Shown here: piece after piece, positions 53,663 to 63,611 of the stretch
How the letters are laid out: every line of letters starts with the position of its first letter
How positions within the stretch are numbered: position 1 is the stretch's first letter
DNA from: Streptomyces paludis
Lineage (GTDB): Bacteria > Actinomycetota > Actinomycetes > Streptomycetales > Streptomycetaceae
Length of the DNA stretch: 64,000 bases
Reading direction: 5' to 3'
NCBI RefSeq assembly: GCF_003344965.1
Contig: NZ_CP031194.1
Location: 5,208,001 to 5,272,000 of the forward strand
The notes under the pieces: model-generated
The model's input: the letters and a program-made list of their open reading frames with translations, nothing else
Database searches by the model: none
What the model was told of the DNA's origin: nothing
Program-made: the position numbers and the translations under genes

Positions 53663-53681
53663 GGCTCCGTCCAGGGGCTGG

Positions 53682-53729
53682 GACCTCCGTCTCCCCCCGG
53701 GGCCGGAGCCCCGGGGGGAGACGGAGGTC
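53682..53729 (-). terminator. Strong terminator at the 3' end of rhs
   Basis: Perfect 21-bp stem (53682-53702 with 53709-53729), 6-base loop. It begins only five bases after the rhs stop codon and precedes the four-helix protein gene. Confidence 0.88.
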
Positions 53730-53734
53730 GTCGA

Positions 53735-56700
53735 CTACTTGAAATCGGTAGTGGAGTACGCCCAGGCCGCGCCGGGGAGATCCGCACCGATGTTACTGAA
53801 GGTGTTCACGACAGTCTTCTGGAAGCCCGAGGAGTAGCTGCGCCCCGTGATTCCGGTGAAGGCTCTCGTGCTCATCCCTCCGACGGCCCGGCCGGCCAGC
53901 TTGCCCGCCCCGCCGCCGAGTATTCCGAGACCCGCGCCGATGTACGCGTTGCGGGCGCTCTCGTTGTTGCCTTCCCGCTGGTAGGCGTAGCCACTCGCCA
54001 GACCGGCGGCCACGGAGACCGCGCCGAGCGCCAACGCGGCGCCCTGCATACCGGGGATGAAGGCCGCGACCATGCCCGCCGTACCGGCGAGCGTGGACAC
54101 CCTGCCGAGCAGGTCGCCGAGGCTGCCCCCGGACGGTCCGGAGCTGAGGCCGCCCGCGATGGAGGCCGCGATGCCGATCGCCCCGCCGATCTTGCCGCTG
54201 CTCTTGCTCGCGGCTTTTCCGAGGCTCTTTCCGGCGGACTTGGTCGCGGCCAGCGCGGATCCGCCGGCCTTCTTCACCGACCCGCCGGCCTTCTTCAGCG
54301 AGCTACCGGCCTTCTTGACGTAGCCTCCTGCCTTCTGGCCGGCCTTTTTCAACCCGCTGCCGACCCGTTTGACGGTTTTCTTGGTGTAGGTGGAGGCTTT
54401 CTTCGCGTACCTCTTGACCGTCGCCGTGGTTCGTTTGACCAACTTCTTCGTTGTCTTGGCCACCGTCTTGGCGGCGCTCTTGACGGTCTTGGCGGCCTTC
54501 TTGGCCACCTGCGTGACCTTCGTGGCCGCCTTCTTGACGACCGTGGCGGTCTTCTTCGCTGCCGACTTGACGGCGCCGCCGGCCTTCTTGGCCAGCTTCT
54601 TCCCGGCCTTCTTGATCTTCCCGAAGAAGGAGAGCCCGTCAGGATCGGAGAAGGTGACCGGGTTGTTGTTGGCATACGCGTACGCGTTCATACGCTGCGA
54701 TTCCCCCATGTCGGACATGGGGTCCACGCTCAGGAACCGGCCGAGCTTGGGATCGTAGGCACGGGCGCCGAGTTGGGTCAGTCCCGTACTGTCCGACGTC
54801 CCGCCCACGAAGGACCTGTCGGCTCCCGGCCAGAGCGCCGGGGTCGCGGACGGTGAGCCACGCTCCTCGCCGAACGGGCCGAGCGTGCGGTGCCGCACCT
54901 CCTGGGTGGTGGCGTCGATCGCGGTCGTCGCCGTGCCGTGGTGGTCCTCGAAGAGGTACTGGATCGCGCCGTTCGTCCGAGCCGCGACGGTCTCGCCGTC
55001 GAAGTCGTAGTAGCGCGTGCCCGCCTTCTTGCCGTCCGGCTGCAACAACAGCTCGTTGCCGCCCGGCAGATACAGCGTCGTCCCGGTGAGGTCCTTGCGC
55101 AGCATCCGGCGGCCGTCGGCGTCGTAGGTGTACTCGACGGTGACCCGGCCGGGCTCCTCGACCTTCGCGAGCTGGTTCTCCGCGTCCCAGACGAGCGTCT
55201 GGTCCCGGCCGGCCGTCTTGCGGGTGGTCGTGTTGCCCACCGCGTCGTAGCCGAACGAGTCCGTGACGGTGGTCGCGCCACCGCGCTCCGTGGACACCGA
55301 GGTCAGCGCGGCCGGCTTGGCGCCGCCCGGCTTCCCGTAGGCGTAGGAACGGACCGAGTCCAGCGCGCTGTTGCCCGCCGAACCGTCCGTGCCCACGTCG
55401 TGGCGGACCTCCTTGGTGCGGTTGCCCAGCGCGTCAAAGCTGTAGGTCAGCCAGTACGGCTTGGGGCCGCCGACGTTGGACGGTGACGGCGTCGTGGCGC
55501 AGGTGTCCTTGGCCGTCCACGCCTCGGTCAGACGCTGGAGCGCGTCGGTGGTGAAGCACTGCGTGTCGGTCTGCTTCGCCGCGTCCTGGCCGGTCTCCGT
55601 GGTGATCCGGGTGATGTTGCCCGCCAGGTCGTAACCGTACGAGGTGTCGTCCACCCGGGTCGGTCCGGCCGTACGGTCCGTGGTGGTCCGCAGCAGCTCG
55701 CCGGTGTGCTCGTCGTACGAGGCCGACCGGTAGAGGCGCCGTGCCGCGTCGTTGTACTCCGTGCGCAGCTCCCGGCCGAAGGGGTCGTACGTGGACGAGT
55801 TGACCAGGATCCGGCCACCGGCCGTCAGGCCCTGGGCCTGGTCGTCCGCGCCGTACCGGGTGACCACCCGCTCCGCCGGCAGATCGCCGAGCGCCGGCTG
55901 GCTGGTCGACGTCGGCAGACCGGTCAGCTCGTCGTACGAGTAGCCGATGGAGTACGTTCCGGCGAGAGCGCCCTCCGACTGCGGGACGGTGACGTCCACC
56001 TTGGTCGGCTGGTAGTCGTCCGTGTAGCCGGTGATCTTCTGTACGTAGGCGTTACCGTCCACGTACCGCCGCGACTCGGAGATCTCCCCCTTGGCGACCG
56101 TGTCGTACGACCACTCGGAGAGGACCTTGCCGTCCTGGCTGAGCGACGTCCGCCGCCCCAGCTCGTCGTAGGCGACCTTCAGGGTGTTGCCACGGGCGTC
56201 CGTCGTGGTCACCGGCCGGTCGAGCGAGTCGTACGTGGTGAGCAGCGTGCCGCTGTCCGGGTCGTCCGTGCGGGTCTCCCTGCCGCGCGCGTCGTAGGTG
56301 AACTTCCGTACGTTGCCGGCCGGGTCGGTGACCGTCTCCAGCAGCCCCCGCTTGTCGTAGGTGTACTTGATGGACTGCGAAGCGGTGCGCGCCTCGTTGG
56401 TGTACTCGATGACCTCCACCGGCCGGTCCTGCGCGTCCGTGACCGTGGTGCTCGCGGCGCCGCCCTTCGGCGGGATCACCGTGGTGTGGTTGCCGTCGTA
56501 CACCGTCTTCGTCCGGCGCGTCTCCGTGCCGAACTTCAGGGCGATGGCCTCCGTCGGCCGTCCGGCGGCGTCGTACACCGAGCGGACCCCGGCCGGGGCC
56601 TTGGTGTCGTCACCGGCCACCAGCTTCGGCTCGGGGGATCCCGTGGCGTAGTAGTCGTCGTACGACTTCCACTCCTGGCCCTGCGAGTCGTACAGGGTCT

Positions 56701-59700
56701 CCGTCAGCACCCGGCCGGTGCCGGTGGCCGAGGGGACCTGGGTCTGGCGCTCGCGCAGCAGACCGTCGTAGATCTCGTAGCTCGTCTCCGTCGAGCCGTC
56801 CCCGCGCAGTTCGGTCGTGGCGACGACCGGCGTCTCGGTCTTGGAGATCCGGTACGTGAAGGAGGCGGTCGGGTGGTTGGGGAACTTCTCCTTCGTACGG
56901 CCGGGCTCCCAGACACCGGTCAGCCGGCCGAGCGCGTCGTACCCCAGCTCGGTCCGCTTGCCGTTGGTGTCGACCTCCGCGGCCGTCAGCCCGCGCAGCG
57001 GGTCGACCTCGCTGGTCAGCGTGTGGCCGAGCGGGTTGGTGGTGACGATGCTCGTCACCGGCCCGGTGGCCGGGACATACCGGGTGGTCATCGCACGGTT
57101 CTGCGCGTCCGTCATCTTGACCGGACGGCCGTAGAGGTCGTACGACGTCAGCGAGGCGGTGAGGAAACCCGTCCCGTCGGCGTTGGACTCGTCCTCACGC
57201 GTGGTGTTGCCCCGGGTCGGCGCCGCACCCAGCGTGGTCGTGTCGTCGTAGTAGCTGCGGTTCTCGGCGATCAGCCCGCCGGGCGCGGCACAGGTGCCGA
57301 CCGTGGCCTTCTCCGAGGCGGTCAGCTCCAGGATGTTCGCGCTGGTGTTGCGGGCGTAGGTAGTGGTCGTGCAGCTCTCGTCACCGGTCTTCGCCGTGTC
57401 GCCGTGCTCGGTCTCCGTGCTGACCATGCCGTACGCGTCGAAGGTCCGCTCCGTCTTCGTCCGCTGCCAGCCGCCGCCCTTGGCGGGCGACCGGGTGGTC
57501 TCCGACTGGACGTTCGTCATGTCGGACTCCAGGGCCGGCAGCCCCGTGCGGGCGCGGGAGGCCGTGACGGCGGAGCGCCATGGGGTCGAGGTCTCCTCGG
57601 AGACCACCTCGGCGCCGTTGTAGACGATCTCCGCCCGCTCCATGGCCTGGAAGGACGCGTGGTCCGCGACCTCGTTGCCCTCGAAGTCGGCGACCTTCGC
57701 GCCGTCGATGCCGCGGAAGTAGCGGGTCCGGCTGTCCTGGCGCGGGCCGTCGGTGCCGTTGCCGGTCTGGGTGCGGACCTCGCCGTATCCCCGGTAGTCG
57801 CTGTACGTGCGGTACTCGGCCTTGGTGAACTCGTCCTCGCTCTTGGCCCAGGCCGCGCCGCCCACGTACGTGTAGTCGGTCTGCTGCGTCGGCGAGCCGC
57901 CGACCAGGTCGTTCTCCAGGACCTGGGTGACCACGTACTTGTGGAACCAGTCCTTCACCGGCTTGTAGTCCGCCGCCGGGGAGTCCGCCGAGGACCAGTA
58001 GACCGGGTAGCAGCGCCGGGTGTTGCTCGCCTCGGTGGGCAGGCTGCCCGGAGCGCAGTCGGCCGCGGAGTAGCTGATGCCGATGGAGCCGCCGGTCTCG
58101 GTGTTGATCTGGTTGACGCGGTAGCGGACCAGCGGCGGGATGCCGTCACCGGTGGCGTCGACGCGGTTGGCCAGCTGGGTGCCCTTGAAGGTGATCTCGG
58201 GCAGCGCGGTGGAGGAGTCCGCCGAGTAACCCGTGCGGGTGATGCCGGCGAGCCACAGGGTGGCCGGGGAGCCGTCGCCCGGATCGGGCAGCTCGTGCCG
58301 GAAGTCCCAGGAGTCGACGGACCGGTAGGCGGAGCCGACCAGCACCGAGGTGGTGATCCGGGCCAGCCGCTTGCTGGTCCAGAAGGTGGGCGCGATCTTG
58401 TCCTTGCAGGTCTCGCCCGCCTTGCAGTCCTGGTCGAGCGGGACATCGGGCCAGCGCTTGGCGTTGGCCGCCGTCATCTTCGCCGGGGCGCAGTCGAACG
58501 AGGCGTCGGGCAGGCAGCGTTCGGCGACCGTGTACTGCACCTTCGCGGAGGCCGCGTTGGCGCCGTACAGGTTGTCCGCGCGCAGACCGTACTCGATGCG
58601 GTCCAGGTGGCCGCCGCGGATGTACTCGGTCGGGGTGCCCAGGCCGGTGGTGGTGGAGACGTTGCGGCCGTAGAAGTTCTTCTCGGTCTTGTAGTAGTAC
58701 GCGGAGGCGTTGGAGTTGGTGTCGACGACGTAGTCGAGGTTCCAGCGCCACGCCTGCTGGCAGTACGAGTCCGCGAAGGCGGCCTTGTAGCAGGGCTCGC
58801 CGCTCTGGTTGCCGTACACCGGCACGGTCCAGGTGGAGTTGGTCTCCTCCTTGCCGGACGACCAGCCGGGCAGCCGGTTGTAGCCGAAGTAGTACTTCGT
58901 GCCGTCGGTGGTGGTGATCAGCCAGTGCTCGCCGTCGTTGTCACCGTTGCCGCGGGCGGTGTCGGTGAGCAGTTCGACGCGGGTGCCGTCGTCGTCCTTG
59001 AGCTTCCACGTCTTGGACTTGTCGTCCCGTACCAGCTCGTGGGACTGGCCGTCGAGCGACATGGTGGCGTTCTCGGTGCCGTAGCAGAGGTCGCCGTTCT
59101 TGGACTTGTTGTTGCCGTTGGTCATGTCGTCGTTGCACGACACGTACCGGCGCTCGATGTAGTTCTCGGTGAGCGCCCAGCCGTCGCCGACCGCGTTGGC
59201 CTGGTTGTTGGTGGCCGCCGTACGGCCGTCCAGCGACTGGGAGGAGTAGCCGAGCGACAGCTCGGGCTCCAGGCCGCCGGGGACCTCGGGGGTCTGGATC
59301 TCGTAACCCCAGCCGAAGTTGCCGGAGGAGTCACCGGCCACCCAGTTGCCCGAGGGGCTCAGCGGGGTCGCCTTGTAGTCGCCGGTCGAGCCGGACGGCG
59401 CCGCGGAGACCGCGAGCAGGGTGACCCCGGAGGCGGCGGAGAGTCCGGTGACGGACTTGGCGCCGCTCGGCGCGGTCTGTACGGGCGCGCCGGATGCGTC
59501 GGTGGTGCCGGCCGTGCCGTCGACGGGGATGTCCGCCGTCAGCGTCTCGGCGTCCGCGTCGTTCTCCGTGGCGAGCGGGGTGCCCGCGCCGCAGTCCTTC
59601 GCGTCCGGGGATTCCAGCGCGCAGTCCGGGAGTTGGACGAGCGAGAGCCGGGAGGCCCAGCCGGCGCCGAAGGCGTGCGCGAAACCGGAGTAGTCGAGCG

Positions 59701-60217
59701 AGAGCCGTACCTTCGCGTCGTGCCCGCCCTCCGCCGCGCGCACGGCGATCAGGACGCCCTCGACCCCGAGCTTGCCGGCCGCCTTCCGGTCGAGTATCTG
59801 GACCTGGGCGCGCTCCGGCGGGGTGCCGCGCTCGCCCGCCCTCGGCTTGCCGGCCGCCGTACCGACGCGTACGGGCAGCTTGCCGGCCCGCTTCACCGCG
59901 CCCCGGGCGTCCGGGAGTTCGACCTCCGCCGTACCGGCCGCGGGCCATGCGACGGCCGGTGCGGAGTTACGGGAATCACGCGCGGCGTCGTCCTTGCCGC
60001 CGGGCTTTTTCACGCCGACCGGGGTGACCGGCACGGGATGGGTGGTGTCGAGCTTCGGCAGGGCGAGCGAGGCGACCGCGAAAGCGGTCTCGGCGCTCAG
60101 GAATCCGCCCAGCAGGACGGACGCCGTAACGACGGAGGTGGCCTTTGTCCATCTTCTTCGCCTGCTCGGTTTCGTTCTGCGCGCGCTGTCCGCGGCGCGG
60201 AGCGAAGGGTCGTTCAC
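53735..60217 (-). CDS. Secreted Rhs-repeat protein with polylysine/alanine and hydrophobic C-terminus
   Basis: A 2160-residue protein from the GTG at 60217 (GGGGG four bases before); the longer frame to 60355 has no signal sequence context. Signal peptide: RRRRWTKATSVVTASVLLGG, cleaved near residues 45-50. An N-terminal region with ELSLGYSSQSLDGRTAATNN, then many RHS/YD repeats (YDARGRETRTDDPDSGTLL, YDALGRL, YDLAGNIT). The RHS core is intact: YLFEDHHGTATTAID and LGARAYDPKLGRFLSVDP, ending at DPDGL (residue 1858). The variable C-terminus of about 298 residues consists of a Lys/Ala tract (about 1867-2009, 42 Lys, 3 Arg, no Asp/Glu) and a Gly/Ala-rich hydrophobic end. Rhs shells encapsulate C-terminal toxins in known systems; this tip matches no toxin I know. 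Confidence 0.92.
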   Translation of the reverse strand: MNDPSLRAADSARRTKPSRRRRWTKATSVVTASVLLGGFLSAETAFAVASLALPKLDTTHPVPVTPVGVKKPGGKDDAARDSRNSAPAVAWPAAGTAEVELPDARGAVKRAGKLPVRVGTAAGKPRAGERGTPPERAQVQILDRKAAGKLGVEGVLIAVRAAEGGHDAKVRLSLDYSGFAHAFGAGWASRLSLVQLPDCALESPDAKDCGAGTPLATENDADAETLTADIPVDGTAGTTDASGAPVQTAPSGAKSVTGLSAASGVTLLAVSAAPSGSTGDYKATPLSPSGNWVAGDSSGNFGWGYEIQTPEVPGGLEPELSLGYSSQSLDGRTAATNNQANAVGDGWALTENYIERRYVSCNDDMTNGNNKSKNGDLCYGTENATMSLDGQSHELVRDDKSKTWKLKDDDGTRVELLTDTARGNGDNDGEHWLITTTDGTKYYFGYNRLPGWSSGKEETNSTWTVPVYGNQSGEPCYKAAFADSYCQQAWRWNLDYVVDTNSNASAYYYKTEKNFYGRNVSTTTGLGTPTEYIRGGHLDRIEYGLRADNLYGANAASAKVQYTVAERCLPDASFDCAPAKMTAANAKRWPDVPLDQDCKAGETCKDKIAPTFWTSKRLARITTSVLVGSAYRSVDSWDFRHELPDPGDGSPATLWLAGITRTGYSADSSTALPEITFKGTQLANRVDATGDGIPPLVRYRVNQINTETGGSIGISYSAADCAPGSLPTEASNTRRCYPVYWSSADSPAADYKPVKDWFHKYVVTQVLENDLVGGSPTQQTDYTYVGGAAWAKSEDEFTKAEYRTYSDYRGYGEVRTQTGNGTDGPRQDSRTRYFRGIDGAKVADFEGNEVADHASFQAMERAEIVYNGAEVVSEETSTPWRSAVTASRARTGLPALESDMTNVQSETTRSPAKGGGWQRTKTERTFDAYGMVSTETEHGDTAKTGDESCTTTTYARNTSANILELTASEKATVGTCAAPGGLIAENRSYYDDTTTLGAAPTRGNTTREDESNADGTGFLTASLTSYDLYGRPVKMTDAQNRAMTTRYVPATGPVTSIVTTNPLGHTLTSEVDPLRGLTAAEVDTNGKRTELGYDALGRLTGVWEPGRTKEKFPNHPTASFTYRISKTETPVVATTELRGDGSTETSYEIYDGLLRERQTQVPSATGTGRVLTETLYDSQGQEWKSYDDYYATGSPEPKLVAGDDTKAPAGVRSVYDAAGRPTEAIALKFGTETRRTKTVYDGNHTTVIPPKGGAASTTVTDAQDRPVEVIEYTNEARTASQSIKYTYDKRGLLETVTDPAGNVRKFTYDARGRETRTDDPDSGTLLTTYDSLDRPVTTTDARGNTLKVAYDELGRRTSLSQDGKVLSEWSYDTVAKGEISESRRYVDGNAYVQKITGYTDDYQPTKVDVTVPQSEGALAGTYSIGYSYDELTGLPTSTSQPALGDLPAERVVTRYGADDQAQGLTAGGRILVNSSTYDPFGRELRTEYNDAARRLYRSASYDEHTGELLRTTTDRTAGPTRVDDTSYGYDLAGNITRITTETGQDAAKQTDTQCFTTDALQRLTEAWTAKDTCATTPSPSNVGGPKPYWLTYSFDALGNRTKEVRHDVGTDGSAGNSALDSVRSYAYGKPGGAKPAALTSVSTERGGATTVTDSFGYDAVGNTTTRKTAGRDQTLVWDAENQLAKVEEPGRVTVEYTYDADGRRMLRKDLTGTTLYLPGGNELLLQPDGKKAGTRYYDFDGETVAARTNGAIQYLFEDHHGTATTAIDATTQEVRHRTLGPFGEERGSPSATPALWPGADRSFVGGTSDSTGLTQLGARAYDPKLGRFLSVDPMSDMGESQRMNAYAYANNNPVTFSDPDGLSFFGKIKKAGKKLAKKAGGAVKSAAKKTATVVKKAATKVTQVAKKAAKTVKSAAKTVAKTTKKLVKRTTATVKRYAKKASTYTKKTVKRVGSGLKKAGQKAGGYVKKAGSSLKKAGGSVKKAGGSALAATKSAGKSLGKAASKSSGKIGGAIGIAASIAGGLSSGPSGGSLGDLLGRVSTLAGTAGMVAAFIPGMQGAALALGAVSVAAGLASGYAYQREGNNESARNAYIGAGLGILGGGAGKLAGRAVGGMSTRAFTGITGRSYSSGFQKTVVNTFSNIGADLPGAAWAYSTTDFK

Positions 60218-60490
60218 TGTGCCCCCTAGTGCTGAAAGTAATAACCGCGAGTGGAGAGTACGTCGCTGAGGATCACGTAAAGCGTGGCTAAAGGGGCATA
60301 CCTGATCGCTCCCGCTGGGATTTGCACAAGCGGAATGCCAGGTTTGCGGCGGCATGCGGAATTAATTCACCTTCTCGGTGCGATTTACTCTCCTTTCGTT
60401 CGGCACCGCCGTTCATTCACATGGCTTTTGGGCCCTGCCGGGTCGTCGCCTTCGCGCGCACACCGGTAAGGGCTTCGGGGAGGAAACGAC
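60218..60490. promoter_or_regulatory. Divergent promoter region of rhs and VCBS-protein genes
   Basis: A 273-bp, comparatively AT-rich gap between the divergent starts. It includes GTAATAACC close to the rhs start and a 10-bp palindrome GAATTAATTC at about 60359-60368. One region could control both genes. Exact promoter boxes are not assignable by eye. Confidence 0.45.
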
Positions 60491-63400
60491 TTGACATCTC
60501 AACGACAGCCGCGCAAGCGGAGAACCGGAATGCGTCCGCTGATAGCGGGCGCGGTCGCGGTCGCTCTCGCGAGCGCCGTGCTCCCGCTGGCCGCGGGACC
60601 TGCCGCGGCGGCGGACGAACCGGTGCTCGGCGCGGAGCCGGCGGCGGCCGAACTCGCCCTGGAGCGCGCGGCCGAGAGCGGGGAGCGGGTCGAGGTGGTG
60701 GCGGAGCGGAGCGAGTACTCCACCACCTACGCCAACCCCTCGGGCACCTTCACCAAGGAGACCCATGTCGTCCCGGTCCGGGTGCGGCAGGAGGGCAAGC
60801 TCGTCGACGCGGACGCCACGCTCGTACGCGCCAAGGACGGCACCGTACGGCCCCGGGCGACCTCGGTCGGGCTGGAGTTCTCCGGCGGCGGCACGGACAC
60901 GATGGCCACCATCGAGCGCGACGGCCGCACCCTGTCACTGGACTGGGACGGCAAGCTGCCCACGCCCGAACTCGACGGCGACACCGCCACGTACCCCGAG
61001 GTGTTCCCGGGGGTCGACCTGAAGCTCCGGGCCAGTGTCAACGGCTTCCAGCAGCTCCTGGTCGTCAAGAACCGTGAGGCCGCCGCCGATCCGCGGCTGG
61101 AGCGCCTGGCGTTCCCGATGGAGACGGACGGGGTGACCGCCCGTACCGACAAGGCCGGCAACCTCACCGCCGTCAACCCGGCCGGACAGAACGTGTTCGC
61201 CGCCCCGACCCCGATCATGTGGGACAGCTCCGGCGTCGCCGCCGGCGCCCCGGCGCCCGCCAACGCGAAGTCGGTCGGCGCCGCGCTGTCCGCCGCCGCG
61301 GCGGCTCCCGCGAAGGCCCCCGCGCAGGCCCCCGCCATCGAGGAGGACGGCTTCGTCCCGGCCGTCGGCGCCAAGGAAGCCACGATGCCCGCCGTCGTGG
61401 AGGGCGGCGCGCTGAAGCTGACGCCGGACCAGTCCATGCTGACGGCAGCGGACACGGTCTTCCCGGTCCATATCGACCCGTATGTCTCCGGCGGCCGCAA
61501 CAACTGGACCTCGGTCGCGAAGCTGTACCCGTCGACCAGCTTCTGGAACAAGTCGGACAACATCGCGCGGGTCGGCTACGAGTCGGACACCGGCGGCACC
61601 TGGGCCTCCTTCTTCACCATGGACACCCGGAACCTGGCCGGCAAGACCGTCACCAACTCCACGTTCCGGATCAAGGAGACCCACTCCTGGTCCTGCACCA
61701 AGAAGCCGGTCTACCTCTACGCGGTCAACCCGATCAGCTCCGCCACGACCTGGAGCAACCAGCCCACGCAGGGCGCGCTGCTCTCCACCGTGACCGACGC
61801 CAAGGGCTGGGGCACCGCCTGCCCGGCCGGCAACCTCGAGTTCGACGTCAAGGGCAACGCGATCAAGGCCGCCGCGTCGAGCTGGGCGACGATGACGCTC
61901 AGCCTGCGCGCGAGCGAGACCGACACATACGGCTGGAAGAAGTTCGACGCGTCGACCGCCGTCCTGTCGACCGAGTACAACACCCCGCCGAACGCGCCGA
62001 CCGACCTGGACACCGTCCCCAGCACCAAGGGCACCTCCACCACCTGCGGCAACATCTCGCCGTACGGTCTGATCGGTGACACGGACGTCCAGCTGGCGGC
62101 GAAGGGCGTCGACCCGGACGGCGGCAAGGTCAACGTCAAGTTCAACCTCTGGGCGACCGGCCACCACCCCAACGACGAGCCGAACGGCAAGCTGATCGTC
62201 AACACGACGGTCTCCGTCACCTCGGGCACCGTCGCCAGGGTCACCATCCCCAAGGCGACGCTGAAGACGTATGTCCCCGACGCGGACGGCTACTTCTCCT
62301 GGCGCGCCCAGACCGACGACGGCACCCTGATCAGCGCCTGGTCCCCGCCCACGAGCGCGGCGGCCTGCCGGTTCCGCTACCTGCCCGACCGGCCGAGCAC
62401 CCCGCCGACCGTCAGCTCCACGCAGTTCCCGAGCGGTGACGCGGGCTGGCCCGTCAACACCAGCCCGGTCCGTACGAAGGGCACCTTCACGGTCGGCCCC
62501 GGCGCGGCGACCAACATCGCCTCGTACGAGTACTGGTCCACGCTCGACGCCACCGTCGTCACCCGCGCCCCCGCGGCCCTCAACGGCACGGTGTCCCTCG
62601 AACTGACCCCGACCAAGGCCGGCGCGCACCAGCTGTACGTCCGCAGCGTCGACCAGGCGGGCAACCGCTCCGACATCCGTACGTACCTCTTCTACGCCAA
62701 CGGCGCCAAGGTCTCCGACAAGCCCGGCGACCTCAACGGCGACGGCCACGCCGACCTGTGGGCCGTCGACTCCGCGGGCACCCTCCAGCGCTACTTCGGC
62801 GACAGTACGGGCAAGGTCACCAAGGCGTCGGCCGCGGCCTCCGACACCGGCCGCTACAAGGACGCGAAGACCACCCGCCGCGGCGACTGGAACGACGACG
62901 GCTACGAGGACCTGGTCATGATGGCGGCCGACCCGAACCTGGGCCGTGACCGCCTCTGGGTCCACCCGAACGACGGCACCGGCGCCGTGGTCCCCGCCGA
63001 CCAGCGTGAACTGCGCGTCTGGGACCGGGAGAACGACCACTGGCAGGGCGCCACCCAGATCCTCGCCATCGGTGATGTCGACGGACCGCTCGACCTCGAC
63101 GGCGACGGCGTGATCGGCCCCGACGACCGCCCCGGCTACCCGGACCTGCTGGTCAAGCAGGGCGACCTGCTGTGGCTGTACTTCGGCTCGGCGTCCGGCT
63201 ACCTCGACGAGATCTACCTCGACGACTACATCGAGCAGCCCCCGCTCCTCATCGGCAACGGCGGCTGGGCGGACTACGACCTGGCGGCCCCCGGCGACGC
63301 CAACGGCAACGGCCATGTGGACCTCATCGCCCGCAAGAAGAGCACCGGTGAGGTGTTCCTCTACATCGGCATCGGCCCGCACGGCGAGGGCCTGGGCTCC

Positions 63401-63583
63401 GATTCCGGCCGCACCCGCCTCTCCACCGGCTGGACCCCCACCGCCCGCCCCCTCCTGACCGCCGTGCCCGACATCATCGGCACGGGCAAGTCGGGCGTCT
63501 GGTCCACCGGCGCCACCGGTGACCTGTTCGTCGGCGAAACCAACGCGGGCCCCAACCTGGCGGGCTTCCGCTCCCTGAACTGA
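60491..63583 (+). CDS. Large secreted DNRLRE/VCBS-FG-GAP repeat protein
   Basis: A 1030-residue exported protein; TTG at 60491 with GGGGAGGA upstream. Signal peptide (PLIAGAVAVALASAVLPLAA), cleaved near AAA-D. An N-terminal region (residues 40-310: TYPEVFPGVDLKLRASVNGF) that often precedes Rhs or wall-associated proteins; a DNRLRE-like beta domain (about 330-500: FWNKSDNIARVGYESDTGG, WSNQPTQGALL); Ig-like modules; and C-terminal FG-GAP/VCBS Ca-binding loops DLNGDGHADLW, DWNDDGYEDLV, DLDGDGVIGPDD, DANGNGHVDLI. Such proteins bind surfaces or polymers. Divergent from the rhs gene, a pairing I recall as common in Streptomyces. Confidence 0.88.
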   Translation: MTSQRQPRKRRTGMRPLIAGAVAVALASAVLPLAAGPAAAADEPVLGAEPAAAELALERAAESGERVEVVAERSEYSTTYANPSGTFTKETHVVPVRVRQEGKLVDADATLVRAKDGTVRPRATSVGLEFSGGGTDTMATIERDGRTLSLDWDGKLPTPELDGDTATYPEVFPGVDLKLRASVNGFQQLLVVKNREAAADPRLERLAFPMETDGVTARTDKAGNLTAVNPAGQNVFAAPTPIMWDSSGVAAGAPAPANAKSVGAALSAAAAAPAKAPAQAPAIEEDGFVPAVGAKEATMPAVVEGGALKLTPDQSMLTAADTVFPVHIDPYVSGGRNNWTSVAKLYPSTSFWNKSDNIARVGYESDTGGTWASFFTMDTRNLAGKTVTNSTFRIKETHSWSCTKKPVYLYAVNPISSATTWSNQPTQGALLSTVTDAKGWGTACPAGNLEFDVKGNAIKAAASSWATMTLSLRASETDTYGWKKFDASTAVLSTEYNTPPNAPTDLDTVPSTKGTSTTCGNISPYGLIGDTDVQLAAKGVDPDGGKVNVKFNLWATGHHPNDEPNGKLIVNTTVSVTSGTVARVTIPKATLKTYVPDADGYFSWRAQTDDGTLISAWSPPTSAAACRFRYLPDRPSTPPTVSSTQFPSGDAGWPVNTSPVRTKGTFTVGPGAATNIASYEYWSTLDATVVTRAPAALNGTVSLELTPTKAGAHQLYVRSVDQAGNRSDIRTYLFYANGAKVSDKPGDLNGDGHADLWAVDSAGTLQRYFGDSTGKVTKASAAASDTGRYKDAKTTRRGDWNDDGYEDLVMMAADPNLGRDRLWVHPNDGTGAVVPADQRELRVWDRENDHWQGATQILAIGDVDGPLDLDGDGVIGPDDRPGYPDLLVKQGDLLWLYFGSASGYLDEIYLDDYIEQPPLLIGNGGWADYDLAAPGDANGNGHVDLIARKKSTGEVFLYIGIGPHGEGLGSDSGRTRLSTGWTPTARPLLTAVPDIIGTGKSGVWSTGATGDLFVGETNAGPNLAGFRSLN

Positions 63584-63611
63584 CCCCGTCCCGCACGACG
63601 CACCGTATTCC

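Noticed and set aside
55706..60229. A 1507-codon plus-strand frame opposite rhs
   Set aside because: Mirrors the codon pattern of rhs; product is Arg/Gly/Val-rich with no domain and no ribosome site.
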